Shown here one piece after another: positions 7,144-14,052 of a stretch of DNA of 14,052 bases; position 1 is the stretch's first letter; the number at the start of each line of letters is the position of its first letter. Where the stretch lies: contig PMBP01000275.1 in assembly GCA_003152975.1 (NCBI GenBank), positions 181-14,232 of the forward strand. The letters are read 5' to 3'. This DNA is from Phycisphaerales bacterium (GTDB lineage: Bacteria; Planctomycetota; Phycisphaerae; Sedimentisphaerales; Anaerohalosphaeraceae). A program made the translations under genes and the position numbers. The notes beneath the pieces were generated by a model. It was not told where the DNA came from. It did not search any database and saw only the letters and a list, made by a program, of their open reading frames with translations.

Positions 7144-7173
7144 CCCCGTCCGGATGCTCCGGGCGGGGTTTTT
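7144..7173 (+). terminator. Rho-independent terminator closing the 1835-7084 operon
   Basis: CCCCGTCCGG (7144-7153) pairs with CCGGGCGGGG (7159-7168), giving a 10-bp stem with one G-U pair and a 5-nt loop ATGCT. TTTTT follows immediately (7169-7173). It lies 59 bp after the stop of oxidoreductase 2 and separates that unit from cimA. Confidence 0.88.
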
Positions 7174-7175
7174 CG

Positions 7176-7204
7176 TTGCCTTGCCGAAAGAGGATTGGTA
7201 CAGT
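7176..7204 (+). promoter_or_regulatory. Candidate promoter for cimA
   Basis: TTGCCT (7176-7181) and TACAGT (7199-7204) are 17 nt apart, each matching sigma70 consensus at four of six positions. The pair lies just after the terminator and about 37 nt before ATG 7242. The match is modest. A promoter is expected here because the terminator isolates cimA, but this exact pair is tentative. Confidence 0.3.
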
Positions 7205-7241
7205 GGTGTTTTCTTAATAACGCAAGGAAACAGGTGTAACA

Positions 7242-8816
7242 ATGGACAGGGTAACGATTTACGACACAACGCTTCGGGACGGCATGCAGGCCGAGGGGAT
7301 CAGTTTTTCCCTGGCCGACAAGCTGCTGATCGCCCATCGTCTGGACGATTTCGGGATCGACTACATCGAGGGCGGCTACGCCGTCGCCAACCCGAAGGAA
7401 ATGGAGTTTTTCCAGCAGATCCGCCAGCGGAAGCTGCGACACGCGCGGATCGCCGCGTTCGGCAACACCCGCCGGGCCGACCTGACCGTCGAAGCCGATC
7501 CATCCCTGGCGGCCATCCTGCAGTGCCAGGCCCCGGCCGCAACGCTGGTCGGCAAGACCTGGGATATGCATGTCACCGAGGTGCTGCGGTGTTCGCTCGA
7601 CGGCAATGTCCTGCTGTGCGCCGAGTCGGTGGCCTATCTGAAGAAAAAAGGCCTGGAGGTCATCTTCGACGCCGAGCATTTTTTCGACGGCTACAAGCGC
7701 AACCCGGCATATTCGCTGAAGGTCATCGCCGCCGCCGCCGAGGCTGGCGTCGATGTCATCGCCTTGTGCGAGACCAACGGCGGCTGCCTGCCGCAGGAGG
7801 TCTATGAGATTACCACCGCCGTGCGCAAGGCCCTGCCCGGCGCGGCGATTGGGATTCACTGCCACAACGATTCCGACTGCGCCGTGGCCAATTCGCTGGC
7901 GGCCGTCTGCGCCGGCGCCCGGCAGGTGCAGGGCACCATCAACGGCATCGGCGAGCGAACGGGCAACGCCAACCTGTGCTCGATCATCGCCAACCTCGAG
8001 CTGAAGGCCGGCTACGCGACTGTCGGCCCCGAGAAGCTGCCGCATCTGACGGAGTTGTCGCGGTTCGTGTTCGAGGTGGCCAACATATCCCCGGTGATGA
8101 ACCTGCCGTTCGTCGGGGCCAGCGCCTTCGCGCACAAGGCCGGCCTGCATGTCAACGCACTCCGCAAGAACAAGTCAACCTACGAGCATATCGATCCCTC
8201 GACCGTCGGCAACGAGCGGCGGTTCCTGATCTCCGAGCTGTCCGGCCAGTCCAATGTCTTGGCCAAGCTCGAGCGCCACAAGCTACATGAGGACAAGGCC
8301 CTGGCCAAGAAGATTTTGGCGATGGTGCAGGAATTGGAGAACGAGGGTTACCAGTTCGAGGCCGCCGAGGGCAGCTTCGACCTGCTGGTCAAGAAGGCCC
8401 TGGGGACCTATCGTTCGGGCTTCGTGCTGGAAAAGTACCATGTCAATGTCGAACGCAACGGCGGCGGGCGGATCGTGACCGAAGCCACCGTCAAGTTGAC
8501 CGTGGACGGCAAGACCCAGCATGTCGTCAGCGAGGGCGACGGCCCGGTTAACGCCCTCGACAGCGCGCTGCGAAAATCGCTGGAGGGTTTCTACCCGAAC
8601 TTGTGCGACATGCACCTGATCGATTACAAGGTCCGCGTGGTCAATGCCCGCGAGGGCACCGCCGCCCGCGTCCGCGTCATCATCGAATCCCGCGACAAAG
8701 ACGACCTGTGGGGTACCGTCGGCGTGTCGGAAAATGTCATCGACGCCAGTTGGAAGGCCCTCGTCGACAGCGTCGAATACAAGCTGCTCAAGGACGCCGA
8801 CGCCAAAAAATCCTGA
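7242..8816 (+). CDS. cimA: Citramalate synthase (2-isopropylmalate synthase family, TIGR00977-like)
   Basis: The protein has 524 residues, usual for this family. It condenses pyruvate and acetyl-CoA to (R)-citramalate, the first step of the threonine-independent route to 2-oxobutanoate and isoleucine, in the cytoplasm. The HMGL-like TIM barrel begins with YDTTLRDGMQAEG (7-19), which holds the catalytic Arg and metal-binding Asp. Asp143 and Glu145 (IFDAEHFFDGYK) are typical of this branch. HCHND at 206-210 supplies the metal-binding histidines, and GTINGIGERTGNANL at 231-245 is the family signature. A LeuA-type regulatory domain follows at about 375-515 (GSFDLLVKKALGTYRSGF, then VRVIIES near 477), implying feedback control, classically by isoleucine. 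AGGTG lies 5 nt before the ATG. This housekeeping biosynthetic gene sits between carbohydrate genes and is followed after 36 bp by a secreted protein gene. A closely related homocitrate or isopropylmalate synthase is much less likely. Confidence 0.92.
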   Translation: MDRVTIYDTTLRDGMQAEGISFSLADKLLIAHRLDDFGIDYIEGGYAVANPKEMEFFQQIRQRKLRHARIAAFGNTRRADLTVEADPSLAAILQCQAPAATLVGKTWDMHVTEVLRCSLDGNVLLCAESVAYLKKKGLEVIFDAEHFFDGYKRNPAYSLKVIAAAAEAGVDVIALCETNGGCLPQEVYEITTAVRKALPGAAIGIHCHNDSDCAVANSLAAVCAGARQVQGTINGIGERTGNANLCSIIANLELKAGYATVGPEKLPHLTELSRFVFEVANISPVMNLPFVGASAFAHKAGLHVNALRKNKSTYEHIDPSTVGNERRFLISELSGQSNVLAKLERHKLHEDKALAKKILAMVQELENEGYQFEAAEGSFDLLVKKALGTYRSGFVLEKYHVNVERNGGGRIVTEATVKLTVDGKTQHVVSEGDGPVNALDSALRKSLEGFYPNLCDMHLIDYKVRVVNAREGTAARVRVIIESRDKDDLWGTVGVSENVIDASWKALVDSVEYKLLKDADAKKS

Positions 8817-8852
8817 GTCGGCGGCACGCATTCCATTTCTTCGGAGGTTCCC

Positions 8853-10979
8853 ATGGCAAGACGATGGCTCTTGATCATCCTCGGATATTGCGCGATGTGC
8901 GATTGGCTCTATGCGCAGCAAGCAACGCCGTCCTTTCGCGACTGCAAGACGATCTTCCAGACTAACACCGGTTTTGATCCGCGACTGGCGATCGCCGTTG
9001 ACGGCGTAATCGTCCATCGGCACGCCGCATCATTCGCCGGTGAATTGGACTCCTGGCGAAAGCAGGGCTTTGCCGTCGGGCGGATGTTCTTTGCCGACTC
9101 CGACGCGGGTAACGCCTACTGGACCGGCAAATGGGACGGTACCGAGCACCCGCAGGATGTCGAGCGGGACCAGGCCGGCAATGTCATCCAATGCGCCGGC
9201 GTGCGCCCATACATGCTGCCCACCGACGGCTGGATCCGCTACCTCGAGCAGATGGCCTCGCAATCCATCGTGTTCGGCGCTGGCGCGATCCTGCCCGAAG
9301 AGCCGCTGGCGCATGTCATCTCCGGCTACGAGAAAAGCTTCAAGACCCTGTGGTTAAAACGCTACAACCGGCCGTGGCAGGGCCAGCACGAATCTGCCGA
9401 GGCGCGATACCTGACCGCGGAACTGAAGAGTGAACTGTACCTCCAATTGGAAAGACGACTGTTGGAGTTGACAAAAAAAAGCGCCGCCTCCGACGGTCGG
9501 CCCCGCGCGTTCATCCTGCCGATCCACTCGATCTACAGCAATATCGCCGCCCAGATTGTCGCGCCGCTGGGGACCTCGACGGACCTGCCCGGCGTTGACG
9601 GCTACATCGGCCAGATCTGGACCGGCCCGGTCAACTGGGCCCTGGGACACTACGACTCGCCGAGCAAGAGCTTCTTCGGCAGCGCGTTTGTCCTGTACGA
9701 TTTCTTCACCCAACTGGCCGTCGGCAGCGATCGAAAAATGTGGCTGCTGATCGATCCGGTGGAGGACAACCCCGACCACACCTGGGCCCAGTTCCAGCAG
9801 TGGTACCAGCACGGCGTCGCCGCGATGCTGATGATGAAGGATACCGACCGCTACGAGGTCATGCCCTGGCCGGACCGGATCTTTCTGCCCGGCTACGGCA
9901 TCGGTGGCAAGACGCCCGCGCCCGAAAATTACCGCGTCGTGATTTTGTCGGTCACGCAGGTCCTACAGGAAGTGCCGCTGGGGGGCCAATGGGAGACGGG
10001 AGGCGAAGCGATCGGCGACGGCGTCGGCGTGGCGATGGCCGACACACTGATGGGCCAGCCGCATCCCGGCCCGTGGCTGCAGGGGGCCTATGGGATGCTC
10101 CTGCCGCTGGTCGAGCGGGGGATCCCCGTTTCGTCGGTGGTGCTCGAACGGGCCAAAGAGGCCGAGTACCTCAATCGCTTCAAGGTTATCGTGCTGTGCT
10201 ACGAAGACTTCAAGCCCGCCGAGCCGGCGATGAACGAGTCGATCGCGGCGTGGGTCAAGGCCGGCCGCTCGCTGATCGTCCTCGGCAAGGACGGCGACGA
10301 GCTGGACCGTTGCGCGAATTTTTGGTGGCACAAGCGGGGCTTTGCTTCGCCGCTGGCGCATCTGCTCTCGCTGCTGAATCCTGCAAACGAATCTTCGTGG
10401 GCTATCGGGTCCGGCCATGTGACTCGCAGCGAAGTTTCTCCGCGAATCTTCGGCACCGCCACTGCGGCTGAAAAAGAGTATCTGCCCCTGGTCGATGCGG
10501 CCTGGAAGCAGGCCACCAGCAAAACGCTGGCCCGGCCGGGCTCGATGGTTATGCGGCGAGGGCCGTTTGTCATCGCCCGTGCCGAGACAAAACCGGTCAA
10601 ACTGTCCGGCCGTCTGCTGGATATCTTCGATCCGTCGATGCGGATCGTCAGCGGTGTCGAGCTGGCCCCCGGCCATAGCGGCCTCTATCGCGATGTTCAG
10701 TCGGATCTTGCCGCCGGTACGCCCAAAGTCCTGCACGCAACCCATCGTCTGATGAGCCAATCAAGCGACAACGGTGTCTTGCGGTTCGTTGTTCGCGGCC
10801 CCGCCGAGACCCCGGCCGTAGTGCGGATTGTCTGGCCCAAAGACACGGCGCTGGAGATTTCCGCGACGGATCTCGATGGAAAATCAATCGCGGTTCAGCC
10901 GGAACGGGACAGCGAGACTGCCCTGCTGCGTTTCGCCAATCATCCCCAGGGTGTGATGGTATCCTGCGGCAAACAATAA
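8853..10979 (+). CDS. Secreted multidomain glycoside-hydrolase-like protein of unassigned family
   Basis: The protein has 708 residues, and GGAGG lies 5 nt before the ATG. MARRWLLIILGYCAMCDWLYAQQ is a Sec signal cleaved near YA/QQ (21-22). I do not recognise a named family. Residues 30-340 look like a TIM-barrel hydrolase. The strand-end segment GAGAILPEEPLAHVI at 142-156 has Glu149/Glu150 where clan-A enzymes carry an acid/base. It is followed by a helical stretch resembling the region after that glutamate in GH42-like proteins (FKTLWLKRYNRPWQ, ESAEARYLTAELK). Further barrel strands are suggested by RAFILPIHSIYSN and KMWLLIDPVEDNPDHTW. Residues 405-480 (LPLVERGIPVSSVVLER, FKVIVLCYEDFKP, AWVKAGRSLIVLGKDGD) look like the glutamine-amidotransferase-like domain found behind GH42-type barrels. 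A beta-rich domain closes the protein (560-705). Catalytic assignment is inference. The 36-bp gap suggests co-transcription with cimA. Confidence 0.8.
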   Translation: MARRWLLIILGYCAMCDWLYAQQATPSFRDCKTIFQTNTGFDPRLAIAVDGVIVHRHAASFAGELDSWRKQGFAVGRMFFADSDAGNAYWTGKWDGTEHPQDVERDQAGNVIQCAGVRPYMLPTDGWIRYLEQMASQSIVFGAGAILPEEPLAHVISGYEKSFKTLWLKRYNRPWQGQHESAEARYLTAELKSELYLQLERRLLELTKKSAASDGRPRAFILPIHSIYSNIAAQIVAPLGTSTDLPGVDGYIGQIWTGPVNWALGHYDSPSKSFFGSAFVLYDFFTQLAVGSDRKMWLLIDPVEDNPDHTWAQFQQWYQHGVAAMLMMKDTDRYEVMPWPDRIFLPGYGIGGKTPAPENYRVVILSVTQVLQEVPLGGQWETGGEAIGDGVGVAMADTLMGQPHPGPWLQGAYGMLLPLVERGIPVSSVVLERAKEAEYLNRFKVIVLCYEDFKPAEPAMNESIAAWVKAGRSLIVLGKDGDELDRCANFWWHKRGFASPLAHLLSLLNPANESSWAIGSGHVTRSEVSPRIFGTATAAEKEYLPLVDAAWKQATSKTLARPGSMVMRRGPFVIARAETKPVKLSGRLLDIFDPSMRIVSGVELAPGHSGLYRDVQSDLAAGTPKVLHATHRLMSQSSDNGVLRFVVRGPAETPAVVRIVWPKDTALEISATDLDGKSIAVQPERDSETALLRFANHPQGVMVSCGKQ

Positions 10980-11091
10980 CCTGGAGGGCCCTGTCCGCTG
11001 AGGCGGATCGGGGCCGAGCGAGTATTCCAGTGCCGGGTGGCAGCCACCGAGTCCCGATTTTTTTCGGGATGAGGTGGATGTCAAATGTTCT
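10980..11091. repeat. Convergent spacer with three small hairpins
   Basis: Three inverted repeats lie between the convergent stops: TCCGC/GCGGA (10994-11007, loop TGAG), GGTGG/CCACC (11036-11048, loop CAG) and TCCCGA/TCGGGA (11052-11069, loop of six T). None is followed by a T-run on either strand, although 11058-11064 is seven T inside the third structure. The third could act as an imperfect bidirectional terminator. No coding signal was seen. Confidence 0.45.
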
Positions 11092-11523
11092 TCAATCCTC
11101 ATCGACCTTCATTCGTCGGCTCTGCTTGATCTTACTGTGTTGCCGCTTATTCTCCAGCCGCCGCTGCTTTTGGCCGTAGGGGACTTGCGTTTTTTTGCGG
11201 GGTTTGGGGGGTGTAAGGGCCTGTCGCAACAGTTCAGCCAGCCGCTCGGTCGCGGCCTTGCGGTTGGCCAATTGCGTGCGATGCTCCTGACAAGTGATCT
11301 GCAACCGGCCGAAGCGGTCCAGCCGCCGGCCGAGCATCCGTCGGATCCGGTCTTTGTGGAACACGCTTAATGTCGCACAGCTCTCGAAATCAAACGACAC
11401 CGTCGCGCGGGTGCTCACCTTGTTTACATTCTGCCCGCCTGGCGCGCTGCTGCGAGAAAACGACACTGTCAGGTCATCGGCTCGAATGACGATCCCATCT
11501 CGGATTTCAAATTCTTCGGCCAT
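11092..11523 (-). CDS. arfB: ArfB-type peptidyl-tRNA hydrolase (ribosome rescue factor, YaeJ/ICT1 family)
   Basis: The protein has 143 residues, close to the roughly 140 of E. coli ArfB. It hydrolyses peptidyl-tRNA on ribosomes stalled at the end of truncated mRNAs. The release-factor catalytic motif GGQ is at 29-31 in SRSSAPGGQNVNKVSTRATVSF; Ala27 replaces the Gly usual in SSGPGGQ. A compact domain-3-like fold follows (HKDRIRRMLGRR, LQITCQEHRTQLANRKAA). The C-terminal tail 107-139 is strongly basic (KPRKKTQVPYGQKQRRLENK, then KIKQSRR), matching the tail that occupies the empty mRNA channel. No RF1/RF2 codon-recognition domain is present. The start lies only 4 nt after the stop of the upstream malectin gene. 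The nearest SD-like sequence is the purine-rich end of that gene, so translation may be coupled. Being next to a secreted glycan enzyme is unusual. Confidence 0.93.
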   Translation of the reverse strand: MAEEFEIRDGIVIRADDLTVSFSRSSAPGGQNVNKVSTRATVSFDFESCATLSVFHKDRIRRMLGRRLDRFGRLQITCQEHRTQLANRKAATERLAELLRQALTPPKPRKKTQVPYGQKQRRLENKRQHSKIKQSRRMKVDED

Positions 11524-11527
11524 CGTA

Positions 11528-14052
11528 TTACTTGGCCCTCACCACCACCGTCTGATTCAGTTTTGGCGCGGTGGCCGGGAAAAACAGGTGTTTACTATCG
11601 GCCGTCCCCGCGTCGATGTAGTATTCCAGATCAGCCCCGGTCATTTCCGCGGGTAGCGTGATCTGATAGACGCCGCGGGCCAGATGCGTCATCGGCTTTT
11701 TGACATACTCGCCCTTACCCATCGGCCGCACGAAGATCGCGATCTCCGTGGGCTTGGTACCCTGAATTACGGCCCGGATCTTCAGCGCTTCGCCGGTGTT
11801 AATCATCGAGCGAACCGTCGGCACAAACAACCGCGCATCTCCCGTGTAACCTTTGGCGAGCCTGGCATCGTCGGGAAGCGGAGTGCCCAGGAGCTTTTCC
11901 AATTCCTGCCCCGGCCGAGTCAGCACCATCGGGATCACATGCTGTTGCCAGTTGGTGACATTGCCCAGCCCGCCCTGCGTGGTCACCGCCTGCAGCAGCC
12001 AGCGATGAACCTCCGCCACATCGGCGACAAGCTGTTTGCGGAGCGGCAGTGCCAGTTCCGCGGCGGCCTTCTTTCTCGCGGCCTCGTCAGGTGCGGCCTT
12101 GGCCTTTTCGATCGCCGCGTTGTATAGCGCCCAGTCGCAGTTGACTTTGGCAATTGCCCGGAGATAACGGAACTGGTTGAGCCAATAATTGAAGCGTTCG
12201 AGGTTCCCCTCGCCGCGGATCTTCGGCACAAGTGCCGCCATCTGATCGACAAATGCATACTCCTTGCTGACCTGTTCCCACGGCCGGCCGTCGGGAACGA
12301 TGCCGCCGGGACCATCCACCCAGGTCGAAGGCCGCGGAAGGCAACCGGCGCGATAGGGCTTCTGGTCCGGCGTGTATCCGCCGTCGAGCCGCACAAAGAC
12401 CGCCGCAAGCTCGACCGCCGCCTCCGGGCCGAACTGCGACTTCGCCCAGTCGGCATAGAAATCATCCACCGGCAGATCGCGCGGCCGCGTGTCGGTAGCG
12501 ACCATCGACTGCATGTCGGCCTCGTAGTCCTTCCACGCTGGGCCGCCGCAGTTGATCTTGCGGACGAAGGCCTTTGCATCGGCGGCGTTGCCATCGATGG
12601 CGATCCCGGCGATTGACGGGAACTCGACCTGCTTGACAAACCCAATCACCAGCAACCCGTCGGTGACCGCGACATCCTTAAATATGCGATCCATCGCCTT
12701 GTCCTTGCCGACGGTCGCGAAGATGTCCAGCGACTCGATGACCGTCTTGCCCTGCAATTTCACGCCGAAGACCCGCTTGCCCTTTTCGGTATAGTGCGGC
12801 TCGCAGAATTTCAGCGAGACGGTGTAAGTGCCGTTGGGAACCCTAAACTTGTAGGCCTCGACATCGTAGCGGACCGTCTGGTAGATCGTCGGCTCCTGCG
12901 TATCGGTGATCGTGTTGTTGGGGAACTGTGCGACATTGCCGCCGACGCATCCCTCAGCCGGCAGCGCCGGTTCGATCTTGCCAGTCTTGCCGGGCGCGGG
13001 GTTCCAGCCTGATTGATCCCACGCCGCCATCGCCAGGGCCGAGACATTCGGCCCCAGGATCCGTGTCCGCCAGTGAATACCCATCAGGCCCGTGCACCCG
13101 TAGGCCAGCGCGTCGGCCGCATCGCGCCGCATCCGTCCGGCCCAGAGCTGCGGAGCGATCAGTGCCGGATCATCCTCCATCCACGGGATTGCCCAGATCG
13201 GCCGGCCCTTGATCTTCGCAAAGCCCGGCTCGACGAACGAAAAGCCCACATTACAGTTGATGCAGCTCAGCGGCATCGACTTGGGTAGAAAGTTATCGAA
13301 CAGCGCACGGTCCGTCGGTGGCCCAAGCACCCACCCGCAGGTCGCCAGAACAAACGGCGGCTTGACCTTTTCCGCGGCGTTGATCGCGGCCTTCAGGTCC
13401 GCGATCGTCGCATCGACCTGCTCCTGTTTGGTCCCCTCCCATGTCCAGCCCTCCGGCGTCCAGAACCAGTAGTAGTCCAGCGGCTGGACCTGCTTGATCC
13501 GCGCGAACATCCCCTCATAGACCTCCTGTACCACGGCCGGATCGGCGGGGTTTTTCCCGGCGGCCTTGAGCCGCTCTTTAACGGGAGTCGGGATCGTCAG
13601 CGGCGTCTCGGTACCGATGCAGGTCTGGATGCCCAGCGACTTGGCATACGAGAAGATGTCGTTAAGAAACACGCCCATGTCGTTAAAGAGCTTATCCTGC
13701 GTGGCCTTCGGGGCCGTCGTCCAGGGATTGACGCCGGTCATGTAGTCAGCGCCGTAATCATCGGTTTCGAAAATCTCGTCTGCTCCGTTGATGTAGGCCC
13801 CGGTGTTGGTCTTCTCGCAGCCCCAGGCCCCGGTGATGTTGTTGGTGGTAAAGTGCCGCGCGGGATACGACGCCTTCACCGTGCCGTCGGGATTGATCTC
13901 CTCTTTCGGGCCGATCCACACCAGCGGCTCGGGTCCCACGCCGCCTTCCGGGTAGGTGTGTAGTCCGAAGAAATTCATCCGCAGCTTGGGCAATTGGCCG
14001 AGCACGGCCTTGTAGCCCTCCGCGTCCCACCAGTCCGGCCCCTCGGGAAAAT
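11528..14052 (-). CDS. Very large glycoside-hydrolase-like TIM-barrel protein with internal malectin domain (5' end outside window)
   Basis: The frame is open to the right edge, with about 840 codons visible. Upstream of GTG 14005 it reads FPEGPDWWDAEGYKA and joins smoothly, so that GTG is an internal valine and the true start lies outside. Positions below count from that codon. Residues 1-340 look like a TIM-barrel hydrolase: LRMNFFGLHTYPE at the start resembles alpha-glucuronidase-like enzymes, with possible active-site acids in GTETP (133) and WFWTPEGW (185). Residues 353-475 (about 12,581-12,949) are a malectin-type carbohydrate-binding domain: TIYQTVRYDVEAYKFRVPNG, YTVSLKFCEPHYTEKGKRVF, GLLVIGF, IAGIAIDG. 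A helical region with LPVDDFYADWAKSQFGPEAA follows at 500-700, then a beta-sandwich to the TAA stop (VRSMINTGEALKIRAV, LEYYIDAG). Export is likely but the signal is not visible. Family and substrate are unassigned. It is probably co-transcribed with arfB. Confidence 0.82.
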   Translation of the reverse strand, partial: FPEGPDWWDAEGYKAVLGQLPKLRMNFFGLHTYPEGGVGPEPLVWIGPKEEINPDGTVKASYPARHFTTNNITGAWGCEKTNTGAYINGADEIFETDDYGADYMTGVNPWTTAPKATQDKLFNDMGVFLNDIFSYAKSLGIQTCIGTETPLTIPTPVKERLKAAGKNPADPAVVQEVYEGMFARIKQVQPLDYYWFWTPEGWTWEGTKQEQVDATIADLKAAINAAEKVKPPFVLATCGWVLGPPTDRALFDNFLPKSMPLSCINCNVGFSFVEPGFAKIKGRPIWAIPWMEDDPALIAPQLWAGRMRRDAADALAYGCTGLMGIHWRTRILGPNVSALAMAAWDQSGWNPAPGKTGKIEPALPAEGCVGGNVAQFPNNTITDTQEPTIYQTVRYDVEAYKFRVPNGTYTVSLKFCEPHYTEKGKRVFGVKLQGKTVIESLDIFATVGKDKAMDRIFKDVAVTDGLLVIGFVKQVEFPSIAGIAIDGNAADAKAFVRKINCGGPAWKDYEADMQSMVATDTRPRDLPVDDFYADWAKSQFGPEAAVELAAVFVRLDGGYTPDQKPYRAGCLPRPSTWVDGPGGIVPDGRPWEQVSKEYAFVDQMAALVPKIRGEGNLERFNYWLNQFRYLRAIAKVNCDWALYNAAIEKAKAAPDEAARKKAAAELALPLRKQLVADVAEVHRWLLQAVTTQGGLGNVTNWQQHVIPMVLTRPGQELEKLLGTPLPDDARLAKGYTGDARLFVPTVRSMINTGEALKIRAVIQGTKPTEIAIFVRPMGKGEYVKKPMTHLARGVYQITLPAEMTGADLEYYIDAGTADSKHLFFPATAPKLNQTVVVRAK

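Noticed and set aside
7085..7241. T-box, leader-peptide attenuator or riboswitch ahead of cimA
   Set aside because: The only strong structure is the terminator of the preceding operon. There is no T-box consensus, no run of Ile/Leu/Val codons and no second terminator close to the cimA start.
14003..14005. GTG as the start of the malectin gene
   Set aside because: The same frame continues upstream to the window edge with a coherent hydrolase-like sequence, so the codon is an internal valine.
1..14052. Absence of CTAG
   Set aside because: I also saw no CTAG, but this tetramer is rare in many bacteria and its expected count here is small, so unlike ACGT it is not notable.
1..14052. tRNA, rRNA, CRISPR array or insertion sequence
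   Set aside because: No cloverleaf, repeat-spacer pattern, transposase-like frame or terminal inverted repeats were seen in the short intergenic spaces.

Overview
This looks like a chromosomal segment of a high-GC planctomycete-type bacterium (Planctomycetota, probably Phycisphaerae-like). The inference rests on gene content: Tat-exported Gfo/Idh/MocA oxidoreductases, exported sugar-isomerase-like TIM barrels, a DUF1080 lipoprotein and large secreted glycan-active proteins packed together. No marker gene fixes the taxonomy. No rRNA, tRNA, CRISPR array, transposase or integrase is visible. No gap between genes exceeds 200 bp.

Layout. (1) 1-1634, minus: a secreted right-handed parallel beta-helix protein whose 3' end lies beyond the left edge. 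(2) 1635-1834: a divergent regulatory region with two good sigma70-type promoters back to back, both with the -35 hexamer TTGACG. (3) 1835-7084, plus: a compact five-gene transcription unit: hydroxypyruvate-isomerase-like TIM barrel, DUF1080 lipoprotein, oxidoreductase 1, second TIM barrel, oxidoreductase 2. A strong intrinsic terminator closes it at 7144-7173. (4) 7242-10979, plus: cimA (citramalate synthase) followed 36 bp later by a large secreted protein resembling a glycoside hydrolase. (5) 10980-11091: a hairpin-rich convergent spacer. (6) 11092-14052, minus: arfB (ribosome rescue hydrolase) directly behind a very large malectin-containing glycoside-hydrolase-like gene whose 5' end lies beyond the right edge.

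How the genes may work together. The five-gene unit combines the activities expected for an oxidative '3-keto' route of glycoside cleavage outside the cytoplasm. NAD(P)-dependent oxidoreductases could oxidise a sugar hydroxyl, and DUF1080 and/or the metal-dependent TIM barrels could then cleave or isomerise the keto-sugar. Four of the five proteins carry twin-arginine signals and the fifth has a lipoprotein signal. The divergent beta-helix protein would supply or trim the polysaccharide. The pathway is inferred; the protein families are read directly from the sequence.

The strongest non-genic signal is compositional. The tetranucleotide ACGT is absent from the whole window, although about 200 ACG trinucleotides and many CGT are present. 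In its place the genes use ATGT/ACAT at codon junctions, as in AAT-GTC rather than AAC-GTC. This points to ACGT-specific DNA modification, restriction, or a related mutational or selective force in this genome.
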